Of a stretch of 64,000 nucleotides of DNA, positions 37,793-48,771 are shown piece by piece. Origin of the DNA: Liolophura sinensis (lineage: Eukaryota; Mollusca; Polyplacophora; Chitonida; Chitonidae); contig NC_088305.1 of NCBI RefSeq assembly GCF_032854445.1, positions 13,581,606 through 13,645,605 on the forward strand, given 5' to 3'. Position numbers and translations under genes: made by a program. Below the pieces are notes generated by a model. It did no database searches. It had not been told where the DNA came from and worked only from the letters and a program-made list of their open reading frames with translations. How positions within the stretch are numbered: position 1 is the stretch's first letter; each line of letters opens with the position of its first letter.

Positions 37793-38108
37793 GTTTTGTG
37801 TGACGGGGATACTTATAGTAGAACGCAAAGGATATTCCGGACATCCGCGCAGTTAAGTTTTGTGTGACGGGGATACCTATAGTAGAACGCAAAGCATATT
37901 CCGGACACCCGCGCAGTTAAGTTTTGTGTGACGGGGATACTTATAGTAGAACGCAAAGGATATTCCGGACATCCGCGCAGTTAAGTTTTGGGTGACGGGG
38001 ATACTTATATTAGAACGCAAAGGATATTCCGGACATCCGCGCAGTTAAGTTTTGTGTGACGGGGATACTTATAGTAGAACGCAAAGGATATTCCGGACAT
38101 TCGCGCAG
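37793..38108. repeat. 64-bp tandem array, five units
   Basis: Units start at 37793, 37857, 37921, 37985 and 38049 (GTTTTGTGTGACGGGGATAC..). Only one to three substitutions separate units, so the array is young. Confidence 0.97.
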
Positions 38109-38199
38109 TACAATCTCAGTTAGGAATATATACCATTTGAATAGAAATAGTGTACAGTTCATGACAAGTGGCCATCGTAGGTTCTGTATAGCCTATAAT

Positions 38200-38395
38200 A
38201 TTACTCCAGGCCATGCTGACTTCCTCTCCGGTCGTACGTGGGAAGGTCTGCCAGCAACCTGCGGACGGTCGTTGTTTTCCCCCGGGCTCTGCCCGGTTTC
38301 CTCCCACCACAATGCTGGCCGCCGTCGTATAAGTGAAATATTCTTGAGGACGGCGTAAAACACCAATCAAATAAATAAATAAATAAATATATTAC
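38200..38395 (+). mobile_element. SINE-A, 5' truncated
   Basis: CATGCTGACTTCCTCTCCGG, TCGTACGTGGGAAGGTCTGC, CCCCCGGGCTCTGCCCGGTT and an AATCAAATAAATAAATAAAT tail. Confidence 0.92.
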
Positions 38396-38418
38396 ATGCG
38401 TTTTACATGTTAATATAA

Positions 38419-38510
38419 CCAAAGACGTACAGCATAGAGAGAAAAGCCAGAACAGCGACGATAGTGTGATAGCTGAAAACGCGTCACACATAACAGGTGA
38501 GATATTTTTA
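38419..38510 (+). repeat. Family C fragment (5' end)
   Basis: GTACAGCATAGAGAGAAAAG, CAGCGACGATAGTGTGATAG, CACACATAACAGGTGA. Confidence 0.75.
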
Positions 38511-41362
38511 GTTTGACTGAAAAATTGATTGTACTGACAAATCTAAGAAACGTATTCAACATATATGTGCCTATGTAAAGGTTTGATTTATGTACGAAAT
38601 CGGTCTTTTTCCTGATAAAAGAAGACGGGGCGAGAAGTGGCCCATTATCGCCAATGTCTTTTCCAGCATTTGGTATTTTGTATGTTGGCTCTTGCATGCA
38701 TAAGATGCAGAAACCATTGAGAAAACAGTTTTAAACACAAAGCTATAGTCGCCATTGCCGTATGCCTATGATCTTAAATCACGATCTTAATTTTTTTGCG
38801 TGAAATTGACGGACTTATAAAGCTATTTCAAAATGAGTGAAACAACAGTTCCAATTTCTGTCAATCGAACCTCCAATTAACTTTGACATTTACATCAAAA
38901 TCTATACACCCATAGAAAAGATATACACGTCTAATGGCGAGAACTGTAAGATCCTTTCTTATACGCTATCATTATAACACATTTCCCTGTATAAAGATAA
39001 AGTGGAAACGGAAATCCTTCGAAATTGAACTGAATGTTTTCAAAGCCAGGCACAAATTGCATATCATTTTATGGGCGCAAAGTGTTAAGATAATATAGTT
39101 TTAGTGCAAATAGTCATAGTTAAAAATTACAGAGCACTTGAAATAACTGTTCTTATATCCGACGTGACGACCTAATTCAAAACGATGAATATACATCCCC
39201 TAGGCTCAGATTCAGAGGTATTAGACACAGTCATGAATCACAGTGCCAGAGATTCTGGACGATCTGTCCACATTTACTTACAAAAAAATTATACTCATTG
39301 TAAAACTAACGAAACTTGGAGTGATGATGGAATAACCTTGACATACGGGTTTTGGCAGTAATAACTTGTGAAGTTCAACTTGATTAAAATCGCCACATAA
39401 CACAAAGGATCTAACAAGAGATACCAGGCGAGATATGTCTTTATGCAGGACCCTTCGCTTCCGTCTAATTTTGGCTTTTATAGGCATTTCAGGGACTTGC
39501 AACTTTTTCTCATCGCATATGTTACATGCTAGAGATTTTGTCTGTATGATAGGAAGGCGTATTATAGGTTCAACAGAAACAAGACATAATATTAAATATC
39601 CCAAATATATTTTATTTGATACATACAGCCCATTAGACCGAAATAAAGCATATTATATACAACTTTATGTGACGTCATTATGTAACATACACAGATGTCC
39701 ACACACGCGTCGCATGTATGTAAATAAATATATGATGACGTCATGAATAAATTATGACAATAGACTAGAGTAGCACTCATCAATCTGTACACTCACCAAC
39801 GCCAGGTGTTTTCTTGTAAATAATATTCGCTTGGCCGCGAATATTTAATGCGGCATTCCAGTTTATTATTAATTATGACTTTATGATATGTATTATGAAT
39901 AAATTTAGAAAATAACCAAGACACAATAACTTACTGATTAAGGCAAACATAAATCCTTCTTTTAAAAGACGTATATGTATGTAAAATGTATACGCTCGTA
40001 TATAAATCATATAAATTAGGATCGCACAAAATATTACACGAAAAATGAAATACCTTAAATGAAAGCAATAATACCCACAAAATTATAATGTAAAATCATA
40101 TATGTTAAATAATGTGATGAAAAGCGACGATTTGCATTGAGCTTAAAGAAAAAAAAACGAAAGCAGTAAATTTCCACTAAAGCTAGCTCCCTTAGCACCA
40201 CACATGTATAAAACAAACAAAAAACGTTTAGGAACATAAAATATTGAATTATTTATCACATCTCAAATGTAAAAAGTGGCTCTCTTTAACCTGGATGGAT
40301 CTAAAAAAGAAATCCGAATAGAACCCCATATTCATAGAAACACATATATACTAAATAAAGTAGCATGTAATAACAGCATGCAGTGAAAAAACTGATATGA
40401 TCAATTGTATCTCTGTAAGTGAACAATGATCAATTGTTTCCTCAGCGAGTGAACAATGATCAATTGTATCTCAGTGAGTGAATAATGGTCAATTGTATCT
40501 CAGTGAGTGAATATATACTAAAGCACTGAAACGCGTTTATTATTATAGGAAAACAGGTTTATAAGTTGACAAACCAACTACATGAGAATTTTGCCTTGAT
40601 CAGAATACATCTTTACCACTTATAAAAGTTTTAAGTTTGTTTCAATACATTTTCCCCAAGAATTATATGAAAAATTTCACCATCTTCTATGTTATATATT
40701 TTCAAGGTGTGACGGTATATTTGTGGGACCACTTACATCGTATTAAGTGAATTGTTTTTCTTTTGTATCCGAAACGTGAGAGCCAACAAAAGTGTTAAGG
40801 TTTGCACGTATCTGCGGTGACAATCGTAATTTTACCAATCGAACAATCCAAGATGTTTCAGTTTTTACAAAATGAACAACTTATATTACAGAGGATGACG
40901 AACATAACATGTGCGATTTACTCTGCACACAGAGAATTAAAGAATATCAAAGAATTATTTATGATGCTGTAGTAGCATAGACAAATAAAAGAACGGAATC
41001 AAGGTTTGTATTTTGTTAACATTCACTCTAGGAAAATAAATTATGACATTGTACAAGACTGAGAGATGTTTACACACTTCTCTGTATAATGCAGTTTGTG
41101 TGTGGCATGAAAGTTGGAAGAAAATCGAAGGTGGAGATTGATCCGTATTGAGTCCAAACCCCCATCAACAGCACCTGCTTATTTCTCACTCCCGGTTTCT
41201 GGAAATGTCAGAATCTCTGCAGAAAAAAACCCGACCAATTCTCTCTTCACGATTCAGTTCTTTCACACCAGAACTTGTCACACTGACAGTATAAGTTATT
41301 TTCTTGGAGAAAAAAATCACAATTTCTTTAAAATATATATTATAAAAGCCCTCGAACTGTGG
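38511..41362. other. Downstream flank of PTF1A
   Basis: Includes the PTF1A 3' UTR of unknown length; a minus-strand AATAAA lies at 40536-40541, about 820 bp past the stop, as one possible polyadenylation signal. A family D 3' extension lies at 39160-39320, and a ~37-bp minisatellite (AATGATCAATTGTATCTC..) of four units at 40399-40515. No other gene seen. Confidence 0.5.
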
Positions 41363-41556
41363 CTACACTTCCAGTGTTGAGTCCAATATGTTAGAACAGT
41401 CCGCTTCCGCTTTATTGAGTCGCGGATCTTCTGGAGTCCATATTTTTGCAACCATTGTGTTATTTGGACCGAGTAACGTTTTTTTCTCGTCGGTCCAGGA
41501 GAGCGAATGTCCAGCCAGGGGAGGTAATCCAAACCTTTCCGTGTCGTCAACAATAC
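41363..41556 (-). CDS. ptf1a: PTF1A exon 2 (C-terminal RBPJ-binding motifs)
   Basis: Terminal exon of the PTF1A gene, 63 codons plus stop TAG at 41363-41365. It follows acceptor TTCACAG. Its first two bases, GT, complete the Gly codon begun by the last G of exon 1, so the intron is phase 1. The peptide starts [20 protein letters not shown] and continues with TDEK, then [18 protein letters not shown], and ends [21 protein letters not shown] and AKxWTPEDPR are the two tryptophan motifs that in mammalian PTF1A contact RBPJ/RBPJL to form the trimeric PTF1 complex. Both tryptophans are present here, so the mollusc protein should keep that interaction. Together with exon 1 the protein would be about 213 residues, shorter than the ~330-residue human protein because the N-terminus and linker are short. 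The motifs exclude the related FERD3L and HAND/TWIST groups. Confidence 0.95.
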
Positions 41557-43504
41557 CTGTGAATTACAACAATAATTGGTTATTTGTATTAATGTAACAA
41601 ATGTATGGTAATTATATTTCGTGTAATAATAAGCCTACTCGTCAAAGCTTTACGCCGGCCACTTTAGTTTCCTACAGCTATTACACAGGCTAACATCATG
41701 TATAAGTGGACAATTCCAAGCTGTTGTCTTTCACCAAAACGGCCTGCAGGTCGCAGGTGAAAAAGTTTGTACTTATCTGTAGCCTATTCGTGACGATAAA
41801 TTTTTCAAAGAAAGGTTGTTAATCCAGGTCCCCCGGCGAATGCGACATGAGCTGGGCTTTAAACAAATGATACAATCGTAGAAACCTATGCTAATGGAAC
41901 TGTGTACAGTAACAGGTACTCTCCAAAATATCCTTTGTGTTTAATTTTTTTTTTTGAATGTGTACCTATCTTCAGCTCTACACAAGAGAATGCGTCCAGG
42001 CAAGCAACGAATATACGGAATTTATTCAACTAGACTAGCAATTACCAAGAAAGTGGTCTATAAAAATGCTTTATCTACACGGACAGAGCTAACATCTGCG
42101 AGTTTCATCCGTTATAACCATGTAGAGAAACGCAGGAAGTAAATTCGAACAAACGATGATTTAAGAAAGTTCCCCCTACACGTATATCATCAGAGCATAC
42201 CTAAAGACAACAGAGTATATAAGGATTCCAAACCGGTCCTAGCCAAACTAAACTCATTCAAACGTACGCATTGTTTGATGAGTTTAATGATTTGATTGCG
42301 ATAGTGTCTTGTACCTTAGTTAATTAACTGTTTTTGCAATACATTTACATGCATGGAATGGGTTCGAATTTAAGAGATTATAAAGTCACGGTATTTTTAA
42401 TAGACAACGATGATACTTTAAACTTTATTTCTTAACAGCAGACCACATTAATTTTGGGCTAAACTTCATTAGTAATTTACATAATTCTTCGTCTAGTTTA
42501 TCTGCATGAAGAGTTATTCTCACAGACGCTCATCCAAGCTTCTGATCAGTGAGGTCACAGACTAGACTCCAGCTCTCGATACCATTCTTGAGAAAGGTTT
42601 TAAACGCCAATCAAATATATAGTTACATACTTCATACTGAATTTTTAATATTGCAAATATTGTTATCTAGCTTAAAACTGTTTGAAATATTTAAAGACTA
42701 TATTTTTCTGTCTTAGTATCGCTTATTTATTCTATCGTTCGTGGGAAGGCCTGCCACCAACCTCCGGATGCGCTGCCCGGTTTCCTCCCAACATAATGCT
42801 GGCCGAGGTCACATAAGTGAAACATTCTTGAGTACGGTGTAAAACACCAATCAAATAAATAAATAAATTTGTCCTATCTATTCAGGGCGGCCAAAACTTC
42901 TTTGCTCCAACTTTACATAAGATTGCATTCCGAAACGTGGACTTAGGTGCTATTTGATATCATTTTTTTAAGCGTGTACAAATGAATTAAAGATGAATTA
43001 AAACATCAAATGTCACTATGCTGCAATATAGGAAAATAATTTTGGTTCGTGTAAAAGAAAAAGCAAGATCATTGAGTTTTTTTCTGTTTTTGATGTAATA
43101 AACGCTAATTCAGTTTTGCTCCAATATACAATTTGCCTTACTTAGATATTGCATTCGAAGAATAGAGAATCTGAATACAGCTGTTTTAACCAATCATTTG
43201 ATAAATTAAATTCATTAAATAATTTACGCGGTTCAAAAATAATTGGTTGAGAAGTTTGAATTAGGGTGTTGTCATATTGGTAAACCCATCGGTTACCAAA
43301 ATCGTCGATAAATAAGTCCATAAATTCGTCAATCGGTCAGTCAACATATGCGTCAATCAATCAGTCAACAACTTGGTCAGTCAGTCAGCCTACATATGTT
43401 CATCAATCAATTAGTCTACAAATTTGCTAAATACAACAATTTACCAAATTAATCAATCAGGCAACTAATTGATTAAGTAAATATACTGTTTGCACACAAC
43501 TAAC
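41557..43504 (-). other. PTF1A intron (1,948 bp)
   Basis: Phase-1 intron with donor GTTAGT (43499-43504) and acceptor ..TTCACAG (ending at 41557). It sits directly after the CHRG residues, where vertebrate PTF1A has its only intron. It contains a SINE-A fragment at about 42738-42868 on the plus strand and a low-complexity GTCAATC/GTCAGTC stretch at about 43320-43400. I see no other gene in it. Confidence 0.9.
42738..42868 (+). mobile_element. SINE-A fragment inside the PTF1A intron
   Basis: GTTCGTGGGAAGGCCTGCCA, CCAACCTCCGGATG, CATAATGCTGGCCGAGGTCA, GTGTAAAACACCAATCAAAT and tail. It has an internal deletion of the GTGGGTTTCC part. Confidence 0.9.
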
Positions 43505-43954
43505 CTCGATGACAGTGGATTATGACTTTCCTGGGTTGTTCCCCGAGCTGATGATGGATGTTTTCTTTCGAATGAACGTCAGTTTGGACAAGTTCCGTGA
43601 GAAAGCCAATGTATCCAATAGCCAGACGCAGGGTGTCCACTTTGGACAGTCTCTTCTCATAGGGTAAAGTTGGAATGTGTGTCCGTAAACCTTCGAATGC
43701 ATCGTTAATGGACTGCATTCGTTTACGTTCTCGGAGGTTAGCTGCTTGTCTTTGGTGAACTTGCTGTTCCGGACATCGCCGTTTCCGGCGTCTGATTTTT
43801 CCCACTGTGTGCCCTTCGTTGTCAGACTGAGACTATGTGATGAAGGGTAAGAGGAACAGGAGCCCAATCCGTCACGGTCTGATGGCGACAGGTAAGGTGG
43901 CGAGTTAGAAAACTCCTCCAAGAAACTGTGCGTCTCAAAATGCAACGCATCCAT
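43505..43954 (-). CDS. ptf1a: PTF1A exon 1 (N-terminus and bHLH domain), with a frame break
   Basis: Pancreas transcription factor 1 subunit alpha, a class II bHLH factor. In vertebrates it dimerises with an E-protein, recruits RBPJ or RBPJL and binds a bipartite E-box/TC-box in pancreas, cerebellum, spinal cord and retina; the mollusc role is inferred. The basic region reads [20 protein letters not shown], followed by the helix-loop-helix [20 protein letters not shown] and [11 protein letters not shown], nearly identical to vertebrate PTF1A. ATG at 43952-43954 opens [12 protein letters not shown], which resembles the vertebrate MDAV start and is the first ATG in its frame. Odd point: this N-terminal frame and the bHLH frame differ by one base. 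The bHLH frame is open only from 43832 ([20 protein letters not shown]), after a TAG at 43833-43835. A missing base near 43825-43833 would join them. The exon ends ..VIIHCHR plus G at 43505, followed by donor GTTAGT. An extra short intron is possible but unlikely. Confidence 0.93.
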
Positions 43955-45794
43955 GATTACACGTCTTGTAGCAAAAAGTTCTGTATCAGAAAACGGTTTG
44001 GTTTGTTCCGTAATAATCGCTGATGGGACAAGATAATTGTTAATTAACACTAATTAAGAACACTATGGCGCGGCAGCCAACGACGTTAAGGATACGATAA
44101 TGTCATGACACGGGATCAGCGCACTGTCTCGGCAGTGTTGTCAACACGGTGTTAACCGATAAGTGATTTCCTGCCGGCACTTCCGACTCGGAAAAACTCT
44201 CCAGGGAGTGATTTTGGCGGGCCTGTTATAGCCGAGCTGTGTCAACAGCGGCACGTGCCTGCCACACACCACTGACCAATCAGAGGGCGTGTTACACAGG
44301 CGGAGGTGGCCCCGCCCCTCTCGCTGTCGAGCTGTCAAACACTCCGTTATGTCGGGGGAAACACAAACAGACCGTTCACGTTAAGCAGGCGACTAGCTCG
44401 GCCTCGGCTGATGGGTAAAATTTGGTTAACAACCGCACAGGAAACACGGCAGAGAGTTAAGCTCGCAGATACCTACCTCACATCGCAAAAGCAAATATAT
44501 AAACCTTTAAATAGTCAAGGAGGGCTGTTGTGGATGCTGTTTGACGTCCTATGTAATCGCAAATCTGAGATAACAATACAAAGAGAGGACGTAAATGTAC
44601 ACTGAGTTTGTCCAGAAAAGCGCTAACATATTGTAAAACCGGGTAGGACACTCCCCTCGCTAGACAAACAGAAACAGATATGTTTGAAAGTACTCGAAGT
44701 AATGCATGGCGTGATTATTCCGTAACATTTCACTTTGAGAAATATTACTGGTTATCCATGCTGATTTTCATTGATGGGGTTTAACTATTGAATGAGAGCG
44801 GTAAAACTTAGGAGATTTAAATAATTAACAATCGTTGATATGTTCTCTGATACTGATTTAACTCATTTCTTAAAAGACCATACATCATATTGTCATACTG
44901 TTTTGGTGTCGATTAAATGGACTTCTTAAAAGACTGGATATGATATTGTTTTACTATTTTGATGCCGATTTAATGGACTTCTTAAAAGACCATATATGAT
45001 ACTGTTTCATAGAAAAACGCCGGTAAAAAATTACAGTTATCTGCTTTACTTGACTGCCAAGCATTTCTTTCGGTTTTGGCCAATGTGTAGGCCTTTATCT
45101 GTGTGTCTACACAGTTCCTGGTGACATAGAAAATATTGTTTGCACTAGGCTCCCGTTCAAGGACCGGTTCGAATGGGCACATCGGTCACGTGGCTAGGTG
45201 GGTCTTTCCAACAACACACGTGCGAGAGACTCGCATGAATAATTTATTACCTTGTTAAGTCCAACAGGGTCGTTTTTATTGGATTTGCTCCGAACGATCG
45301 CTCTGGTATATATACATATGTAGGAGATGCGATGAGTTAGAGCTGCCAAAGACGTTACGGGAAACGCGGGAGTTGTGCGGCTACTCAGCGTGTACCATTA
45401 ACTGTAATATAAACACAATTTCAGATTTAACTGTCCCGTCCGAAATTCTGGTGTAGTTTCTTTATGGAATGTATTTCATTCCCTTTCTAGTTTGTTTATT
45501 AAATATATTTTATTTCATATTCTTGCAAATTTTGTTTTTTCCGTATATAGAAGGCCTATGGCATCGAGTATGCGAGTACCTCCCCGGGCTCTGCCAGCGG
45601 TCTCTTCCCACTATAATGCTGACTGCGGCCGTGTAAGGGAAATATTCTTCAGTACGGCTTAAAACACCAATCACACAAATAAATGAGAACCTTTTCACCA
45701 CAGAGCACCAAGCTTTGTTTGTAGTGGTTTATTTATCATATTCGACTAATGTACATGAATCCATGCGTAGAAACAGACTGTCTTATATCTGCCG
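43955..45794. other. PTF1A upstream region
   Basis: Presumed 5' UTR and upstream DNA. TAATTAACACTAATTAAG near 44041-44058 offers homeodomain-type sites. At about 44872-45010 there is a degenerate tandem repeat of roughly 63 bp (units carrying ATGGACTTCTTAAAAGACCA). A SINE-A fragment lies at about 45575-45680 (+). I see no other gene. Confidence 0.5.
44230..44345 (-). promoter_or_regulatory. Probable PTF1A promoter: CCAAT box, GC box, E-box
   Basis: About 300-390 bp upstream of the PTF1A ATG, in a GC-rich patch unlike its AT-rich surroundings. It holds CACGTG (44252-44257), an NF-Y type CCAATCAG (44276-44283) and GGCCCCGCCCC (44309-44319). No clear TATA box lies nearby, so a CpG-type promoter is likely. 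I looked for the autoregulatory PTF1 pair (CANNTG plus TTTCCC one turn away): a GTTTCCCC complement is present at about 44354-44361, but no correctly spaced E-box. The transcription start is unknown. Confidence 0.45.
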
Positions 45795-46225
45795 TCAACC
45801 AGTGAGGATGTCCCAGGTCAATAATCGCGAGGCCAATTTCCAAAACGACGTATAACACACACCACCAAATAAAGCATATAGTAGTAGGCCTATATACGAA
45901 AATAGGACGGAGTCACGCAAAGAGAAGCAGTCAACAGTTTTCAGTGATGTAAGAAAGACGCAACGTTTGTTCTAGGCGAATGAGTGAAAACAAGATTCAA
46001 ACCATGTACCATGCTAGAATATCAGTTGTCGATAACAAAATCTCATTTGCGCACTGGCTGCAACTATTCATATATCCAACGTGGGCGATCTAATTCAGTA
46101 CGATGAATATACAGCCTCTAGACCCGGCTTAAGTACAGTTAGACACAAACATGAAGCAGACACAAATATGAAGCAGCGCCAGACTGGACGCTCTGTCCAT
46201 ATTTACTTACAAAAGAAACATTCTC
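45795..46225 (+). repeat. Family D, longest copy
   Basis: GGATGTCCCAGGTCAATAAT, CCAATTTCCAAAACGACGTA, GAGAAGCAGTCAACAGTTTT, TTGTCGATAAC, then the extension GATGAATATACAGCCTCTAG and TCTGTCCATATTTACTTACA. Confidence 0.8.
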
Positions 46226-46235
46226 AATATAGAAC

Positions 46236-46336
<101 letters not shown>

Positions 46337-46504
46337 AGGTAGTACTCTACACACATACATGTGTACCACAGTACACAAAAGCAACTTCAGCAAAAGTGAT
46401 TGGTACCATGCAGGCGTTATGGATAGTGTGAAGATGCACGTATGGCGTTTATAACGCTAGATGGCCCCAATAACAACTCAAAATTGAAATGACTGCATGC
46501 TATT

Positions 46505-47270
46505 TTACAATGGTCTCTCTAAAATGAAAGATGTTCTTCTTCGTAATGGTAACTCCAAATACAATAAAAGAAAAACCAGTTGGTAACTCCAAACATCATA
46601 AATGGAAAGCGCGTTACTTTGTAATGGAAACTGCAAATTGAAAAGCGTGCTACGTCTCAGAGGTTACTCGAAATACCATAAATGAAAAGCGTGATAATTC
46701 GCAATGGTAACTCATAATGAAAAGCCTGCGCAATAACTCTAAACCCGGTTGCTTCGCCATGGTAAATCCAAAGTGAATCTATGCTTCTTCGCAATGGTAA
46801 CTCAAGAATTTATTTATTTATTCATTTATTTGATTGGTGTTTTACGCCGTACTCAAGAATATTTCACATATACGACGGCGGCCAGTATTACGGTGGGTGG
46901 AAACCGGGGACAGCCCGGGGGAAACCCACGACCATCTGCAGGTTGCTGACACACCTTCCCACGTACGGCCGGAGAGGAAGCCAGCATGAGCTGGACTTGA
47001 ACTCAGAGCGACCGCATTGGTTAGAGGCTCCTGGGTCATTACGCTGCGCTAGCGCGCTAACCGACTGAGCCACAGAGGCCCCCCTCAAGAATTAAAGCGT
47101 ACTACTTCTCAAAGGTGACTCCAAGTTCTGCTTGGTAACTTTAATATTAAGAACACACTATATTTTTCAACGGTGAGTCAAAAATATGTAAATCGTGCTA
47201 TTTTTCAATGGTAACTCTAAAATAAAAAGCCTGAAATACATTTTTATGGTAAATATAAAGCTAGCCAGAT
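46505..47270. repeat. Degenerate ~43-bp minisatellite, split by a SINE
   Basis: Repeated motifs AATGGTAACTCCAAA and AAAAGCGTGCTAC(T)TC recur with drift on both sides of the SINE-A at 46811-47083. The array predates that insertion. Confidence 0.75.
46811..47083 (-). mobile_element. Full-length SINE-A, reference copy, 10-bp target duplication
   Basis: In reverse complement it has A box TGGCTCAGTCGG, B box GAGTTCAAGTCC, the CCCGGGCTGTCCCCGG body, the GTACGGCGTAAAACACCAAT terminus and an (AAAT)n tail. CTCAAGAATT flanks it at 46801-46810 and 47084-47093. It encodes no protein and depends on a partner LINE. Confidence 0.96.
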
Positions 47271-47419
47271 AACAGTGGTATTGGTAAGTTCAAATGAATT
47301 AAACGGATCTGGTCAGCCTGGAGTCAGACATGCCGTTCTCTAGTAACATGGAGATTATCTCTCTCATTGCCATGGAAGCGAAAGAGACGATTATAAAATC
47401 TGTCAAACTGTAGCCAGAA

Positions 47420-47657
47420 ATATTTATTTATTTATTTATTTGATTGGTATTCTTACTTAATAATATTTCACTCATACGACGGCGGCCAGCATTATGGTGG
47501 GAGGAAACCGGGCAGGTTGCTGCCAGACCTTCGCACGTACGGCCGGAGGGGAAGCCAGCATGAGCTGGACTTGAACTCACAGCGACCGCATTGGTGTGGT
47601 GCTTCTGGGTCATTACGCTGCGCTAGCGCGCTGTCCAACTGTTCCTCGGAGGCCCCC
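47420..47657 (-). mobile_element. SINE-A with 9-bp target duplication
   Basis: Tail, GGCGGCCAGCATTATGGTGG, GAAGCCAGCATGAGCTGGAC and tRNA-like head. TAGCCAGAA flanks it at 47411-47419 and 47658-47666. The middle is shortened by a deletion. Confidence 0.95.
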
Positions 47658-47666
47658 TAGCCAGAA

Positions 47667-48324
47667 GTAAACGAGTATTCGCAGGACATATAATCGCAGA
47701 ATATTTTGACGATGATGCTTAGTTTTAGCCAGCTTTCTACCACACAGTCTTAATTACCACGTCGAAAGGAAAATGGTGTTTACGTTTCATATAAATTAAC
47801 TTTCCGGTAAACATTTATTTTTTTTTTCCTTTTTTTAAAAGTGGAATATTTTGACACTGACATCTCACCGAAAGAATGTGTCACTAGGGCGGTAACCAGT
47901 GGTTACGTAACGAGCAGTGGGAGGCAAGAACACCCTTAAGCTTTCTTTTTTAATCTTTATACACACTATGAGATGGGATCGATTCGGCGTGAGAAATAGA
48001 ACAGATTGACCAATTCTCCCAATGGGCTGAAACCCAAAAGGAACCGCTAAGGCAAATATCCCTTCGTCCTCTTCCCGGGCAGATTTTGTTCTTTGGCTTG
48101 CAGAAAGAAGGGCAATAATCCTTCCGGCAAAAGGACGAGACCACGGGGAAAACCTCCAGTCGAGTTAACAGTCAAAATTTGCCTGTAACACGGAATTGCT
48201 TTCAGACCTGTAGACTATTTCAATAATAATTAGTTGTTAAAGAATTTAACTTAACCTCATAATAATTAAACCGCAATGTATGATATGTATACATACATAT
48301 GAGACAATTTTTATCTATTTTAAG
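47667..48324. other. Intergenic, nothing recognised
   Basis: No repeat or coding signal. Confidence 0.5.
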
Positions 48325-48590
48325 TCAGGAGACTCGGGATTACATCCGAGGCAAGAGGCTAGAGCGAAGAAGCATGACTGTTTGGCCCCTTGTCAGCATA
48401 ATGTGATTGGCTGGGGTGTCAAGTTTGGTGTCTTCGGTATGATACTTCAGTTACGGCAGGACTTTGCCGTCATAGACTCGCCCTGCCACAAGAAGACACA
48501 GTATATGTACACACAAGTAATGACTCCTGATCGTACCATGACTGAAATACTGTTAAGTACGACCTTAAACCCCAAGAATACATAAATACA
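48325..48590 (+). mobile_element. SINE-B, head degraded
   Basis: GAAGCATGACTGTTTGGCCC, TCAGCATAATGTGATTGGCT, CGCCCTGCCACAAGAAGACA and a terminus ACTGAAATACTGTTAAGTAC followed by CTTAAACCCC. Confidence 0.88.
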
Positions 48591-48771
48591 TACGTAACAA
48601 CTTTATGTCACAGTTTTAACGTTTAAACGTGACCTGGGCTTTTATCTATTTTAGCGCTTAGGACGTCTGGTTCTTTATCCGAAGGTCCAAGGTGAAAGGA
48701 GTCAAAGGTAAGAAGAGGCCCTCACTGGCTTCATGATCTAAAATCACCAGTCTCGCTATAAACGGTTATAA

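Noticed and set aside
41317-41553. 78-codon minus frame over PTF1A exon 2
   Set aside because: It is the wrong frame; the shifted frame encodes the conserved GHSLSW and WTPEDPR motifs with correct splice phase.
43520-43832. Continuation of the PTF1A N-terminal frame through the bHLH region
   Set aside because: Past about 43833 this frame gives sequence unlike any bHLH protein, while the overlapping frame gives a near-perfect PTF1A bHLH; it is an out-of-frame shadow.
43880-43900. Plus-strand ACAGGTAAGG splice donor
   Set aside because: A strong donor by sequence but antisense within the PTF1A coding exon, with no plus-strand exon to support it.
46811-47083. tRNA gene
   Set aside because: The A and B boxes belong to a tRNA-derived SINE with body, tail and target duplications; no cloverleaf with a proper acceptor stem was seen here or at the other SINE heads.
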